NCBI GenBank assembly: GCA_014904985.1
Contig: MU129201.1
Span: forward strand, 1 to 58,219
Origin: Hydnum rufescens UP504
Taxonomy: Eukaryota; Basidiomycota; Agaricomycetes; Cantharellales; Hydnaceae
Reading direction: 5' to 3'
Length of the DNA stretch: 58,219 bases
Shown here: positions 55,101 to 58,219 of the stretch, piece after piece
Numbering within the stretch: the first letter of the stretch is position 1
Layout of the letters: every line of letters begins with the position of its first letter
Notes under the pieces: model-generated
What the model was told of the DNA's origin: nothing
Databases searched by the model: none
Seen by the model: the letters and a program-made list of their open reading frames with translations, nothing else
Translations under genes and position numbers: made by a program

Positions 55101-55298
55101 TCTAATAATGTACAAAATTTTAGAATGATCTGCTCAGTGGGTATTTGGATGTACCTCATCCAATTTCTGCATTTAGGCTTTTTTTAATAGGAATCATTGT
55201 ATTATGTAATTGGCTATGATCCAAAGTTATTATGGAGTATCATCTAATCCACCCTTTTATATTGGTCTATCTAGTTAGTGCATTTAGGCTTTTTCATA
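52190..55298. repeat. palindrome P3 of the foldback family
   Basis: Inverted repeat centred at 53819 (GTATTTAGTGGAAATAC), arms about 1.5 kb, bounded by GCCTAAATGCGG at left and GTGCATTTAGGC at right. Core shared with P1 (CTTTTTGCCTGAAAAGGGAGTTGAATGTCTAGAAG). The right arm lacks about 190 bp present in the left arm (52325-52510: AGCCCAATGGGGCCCAGGACC..). Target duplication not identified. No ORF. Confidence 0.88.
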
Positions 55299-55429
55299 GC
55301 AGAGGTGGCTTGCCTTTGAAACTGGGCAACTGCCGGTGTTGAGTCCCAGGTTCAATTTACTGGCAATTGCCGGAAAATTTTTTCTGTTGTGCAACACCAC
55401 CACCTCGATCTACCAAGAGCCCAGGACAA

Positions 55430-55577
55430 GCCACCGCACCCCAGTATAGACTGGGGTGTGGTGTTAAGGTATGTTATTAATGATCTTAGCTACTCTAGTG
55501 CAAAAAGGGCAGCCTCTGGCTGCCCTTTTTGCACACTATTGATTTTTTTAACTAACCTGTCGACCCCCCATTATAGG
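55430..55577 (+). repeat. single hairpin-bracketed exon end and intron, diverged
   Basis: Hairpin A version CCGCACCCCAG..CTGGGGTGTGG (55432-55461) followed 7 nt later by an intron with all signals. Preceded at 55322-55345 by GGCAACTGCCGGTGTTGAGTC and at 55362 by TGGCAATTGCCGG, words also found beside the 24.26-kb palindrome. It lies just outside P3. Confidence 0.65.
55469..55576 (+). other. predicted 108-nt intron with hairpin B variant
   Basis: Donor AAG/GTATGT, hairpin TGCAAAAAGGGCAG..CTGCCCTTTTTGCA (55499-55533) in which GGGCAG pairs with CTGCCC, branch TTTAACTAACC, acceptor TTATAG/G. It keeps every element of the array introns at a distant site. Confidence 0.72.
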
Positions 55578-56173
55578 ATCCCCTAAGTGCTCACCCAGGG
55601 GCCCCCATCCCCTCTGGTGGGCCCCTCTGACCCCTGCCCCACCCCTCCAGTTGGTCTGGGGCAGGGGCCCCCTCTTTTTTTGCATGACTGGCACACGAGT
55701 GCTGGTCATGTGACCTATATTATATAATTAATTAGGTAGTAATTAGGTAATAATTAATTAGATAATATGTATATTAGGTAATACATATTATATAATATTA
55801 CATAATTTCCTATTTAGCTATTATGTAATTACATTTCCATATTGGGAATCAACAGGCCCACTGACCCATTCAGGGGTGTCCCCGGGCATTCCAGGACCTA
55901 TCCCGATACCCCCCAACCAAATATATCCATATGCTTCTGCTCACAGTGTTTGATTCTGCTCCAGAAAGATGGCCAGATGTCAATTTGACATCCAAGGATT
56001 GTCAATTGACATCAAAGAAAAAATAGGCCTCTTAGGCTGACTAGATGAGGGATTTGTCCCACCTATTAAGGTCAGCCCAAGTGGCTGACTGAGGTGAGGT
56101 ATTGGAGGGTGGATATCATCCCAGCATGGGGTAGTTGACATAGAATTAATGAGAGAAAGATCTTTTCTCCAAG
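55577..56173. other. spacer with CCCC-rich and TA-rich parts
   Basis: 55577-55680 is C-rich and may be the next exon. 55715-55830 is a TAATTA-rich stretch. 55975-56100 is the repeat shared with 37075-37200. No gene seen. Confidence 0.4.
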
Positions 56174-58219
56174 TCACCAACCAGTTGTACAGTTGATGCA
56201 GTCAAACAAGGGCAAAGAATGAGACATCATCATTTTGTGTGAAGTCGACCAGTCTCTCCACTGCAGTATACTCTTTAGAGAACCACATCCAAAGATTACT
56301 GTGTTCCACCTTGCACCATTCCAACTCCTCTTTACAGTTGATGATCTCCTGTGCAGTACATATCCCTTGCTTGATTGAAGCATCTGCCAACCATGGAGGA
56401 AGGACACCATCAGGGAAGTCAGCAACATCACCCTTGTATCTTCCCATATATCCTGATCAACATCCAGTCTGTACAACCCTTCCTTCGAAAGCATTAGTGG
56501 AATATAAGCATCCCTTGAGATACTTTTTGAGCTCCTTCTATATTCAACCATTTCCACCAATGTCACATTGTACTTCTTCATAGTGCCTTCAATCCCAGAG
56601 GAGCAGTGCTTCACAGCCTTTTCTACATGTGCCTTCATCTTCTGGTGCAGTATGTGAGTGGAATGGGTGCGATCCAGAGTTGCAAGCTCAAATTTTCACT
56701 CCCTTAACTTTTGGAGGAGTTGTTCCCTAAGAACACAAAGGTTGAGCTGAAGAGTAATCCATTTATCCTTCTTCAGCTTTGACAACTTCTGGGCAGCAAC
56801 CCAATCCCAGAGTTTCAGCTCCTCGACCTTCTTTTGTATGTTGTTTTCAAGGCACACTACTGAGGCCTTGGTTGATTTAACCTTTTCCTGCCATTCCATA
56901 AGCACAGCTTCACTCACACTGTCCTCTCCAACCATATCATTGCCCTCCTTTATTAAGTCTTTCAAGTTCTCCTGCTGGGCATCTAATGTGGACTGTAGTG
57001 AAAGGATATGATCAATGGCATGGGCACCCTGGGTCTGGGACTGCTGGGATATTGGCTGACTGTGATAAAGCTGCTGCTCCTTGAATTGTTGGGAGGAGAT
57101 ACTCAATAGACTGAAGACCAAGTTTCTCCTGGGCTTCATCCAAACAATGTTGGGCACAATCAGTGCAATCCCTCAGCCACTTTCCAAAACCCTCTCATTT
57201 CCCCTCATCAATGTGTTCCACTTGTAAGTCCAGAAGGAATAGTCGACGGTGATAGCCTGTCACCCAAAGCCCAGGGATAAGTCACTGTAACTCACTCCAA
57301 AACTGCTCACACCCTTCTCCATCTGAAAGACCCCAGATCTCATTCTTTCGAGGGTGGTACCATAGTTGACAGGTCCACTGGTGCCCATATGCATGGAAAA
57401 TCGATACACCCCACTCCAAGCACCCCGACCACTCTGGCAGAAAGTCCCATTTCTTGAGCGATTGGTCTATTTGGCAGCCAATATCATATAAGGCACCAAT
57501 TCTCCAACGATGGGGCAGATGCTTGATAAGGGCATCAAGAAGGGCAAACACATAAAATTGTTTCTCCCCAGCAGTCCACATGTTGGCCAGAAATATGGGA
57601 ATATCATGTCAGCAGAGTGTGGCAAGGACACCAGTGTCACTGAAGTATTGAGTCGATGCCTTTATTTGATCTCCATTGGCAGCAATGAAAGATTCACCAC
57701 AGGCACGGTATGTAGAATTTGGCATGTTTAGATTCCTTTCGACTTTATCTCCTTCCTCTGCTTGCAGATCTTCTCTTTCCACTGCCTCATGGGCTTTGTG
57801 CTTCTGTCCAGCTCTTGGTTTTCCTCTTCCAGGTCGGATACCTTGGACTTTTGCTCCCATGCCTCTAAGGCCTCCTGTGACAGCTCAATCATCCTTGGTG
57901 ATGTAATGTGTGGGTCCTGGGTTCCAGTCTCTCCTTGATACCCCACACATCTGTCCAAGTCTCACTGTCTTTTCAGCTGGAAGTTCACATCAATGCAGAC
58001 AATGGAATCAACCATTAGGCCTCTGATCTCAGCATTGTTACTGCCAAAGCACAGTGGACACTGAGATTGTAGGTAAATGCTAGGACAATCATGAATGGTG
58101 ACAGTGTCAACTGTACCCTGCACATTTGAATAATAGTGCTCATTAACCAGGGTCTTCACATCAAGCTGGGATGCAGACATTGATATTGGGGAGTGGGGAG
58201 AGACATGATATTGCCCTTG
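56174..58219 (-). pseudogene. KDZ-family transposase relic (runs off right edge)
   Basis: Known family: Kyakuja-Dileera-Zisupton DDE transposases, abundant in Agaricomycetes. Seen in order on the minus strand: CPLCFG (about 58055), DSIVCIDVNFQLKR with the first catalytic Asp (about 57985), TGA at 57959-57961 where Arg is expected, a frameshift in 57730-57860, CGESFIAANGDQIKASTQYFSDTG (57690-57620), MWTAGEKQFYVFALLDAL (57581 on), LYDIGCQ with a second Asp (57485), FHAYGHQWTCQLWYHPRK, and GLSDGEGCEQFWSEL with the Glu (57320). A coiled-coil section (57157-56696) and a C-terminal part (56638-56174) with a frameshift near 56440 follow. The start lies beyond the window. It would cut and join transposon ends in the nucleus, but it is dead here. 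Confidence 0.88.

Overview
The window looks like a transposon-dense stretch of a filamentous basidiomycete (Agaricomycetes-type) genome. The evidence is short introns (61-62 nt) with GTAAGT donors and CTAAC/AACTGAT-type branch sites, Ty3-type retroelements of a style common in mushroom-forming fungi, a KDZ transposase relic, and strong loss of CpG with TGA codons where Arg (CGA) or Trp (TGG) is expected. I see no intact housekeeping gene. Nearly everything is mobile, repetitive or decayed.

Layout. 1-6326 (CpG-rich, minus strand): two adjacent decayed protein genes of unknown family, one with two introns whose removal keeps the frame open. 6598-7084: three ~160-bp tandem repeats. 7460-7993: hairpin-bracketed intron units. 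7994-8750: an LTR marking an abrupt switch from CpG-rich to CpG-free DNA. 8751-14363: Ty3-like element E1, carrying a 674-bp MITE. 15000-22393: a longer, related Ty3-like element E2. 22595-28370: two divergent arrays of exon/intron-like units facing away from a 640-bp palindrome at 24259, the right one interrupted by an LTR-like element. 28459-31340: half of a foldback element and the gag-protease half of another Ty3 element. 31357-33128: second copy of the LTR-like element. 35640-36790: a ~300-bp satellite. 37693-42792: a 5.1-kb palindromic foldback transposon with a perfect 8-bp target duplication. 43486-44292: inverted LTR of the E2 family. 44644-45959: unknown decayed gene. 46709-47547: solo LTR with TTACC target duplication. 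47969-50110 and 52190-55298: two more palindromic relatives of the 5.1-kb element. 50292-51540: the reverse-transcriptase half of the Ty3 element. 55430-55577: one more hairpin/intron unit. 56174-58219: decayed KDZ transposase.

Most interesting signal. A unit occurs at least 14 times in three places. It consists of an exon-like segment ending in hairpin A (ACCACACACCC...GGGTGTGTGGT), then within about 5-15 nt a GT donor, then hairpin B (GCAAAAAGAGCAGC...GCTGCTCTTTTTGC), then an ACTAAC/T branch site and a TAG acceptor, giving predicted introns of 93-115 nt. Both hairpins show paired (compensatory) changes between copies while the exon sequence shows no conserved reading frame. It reads like a tandemly amplified non-coding transcript with structured exons and structured introns. 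I do not know it as a described family.

All calls come from reading the sequence by eye; no alignment, folding or database search was run.
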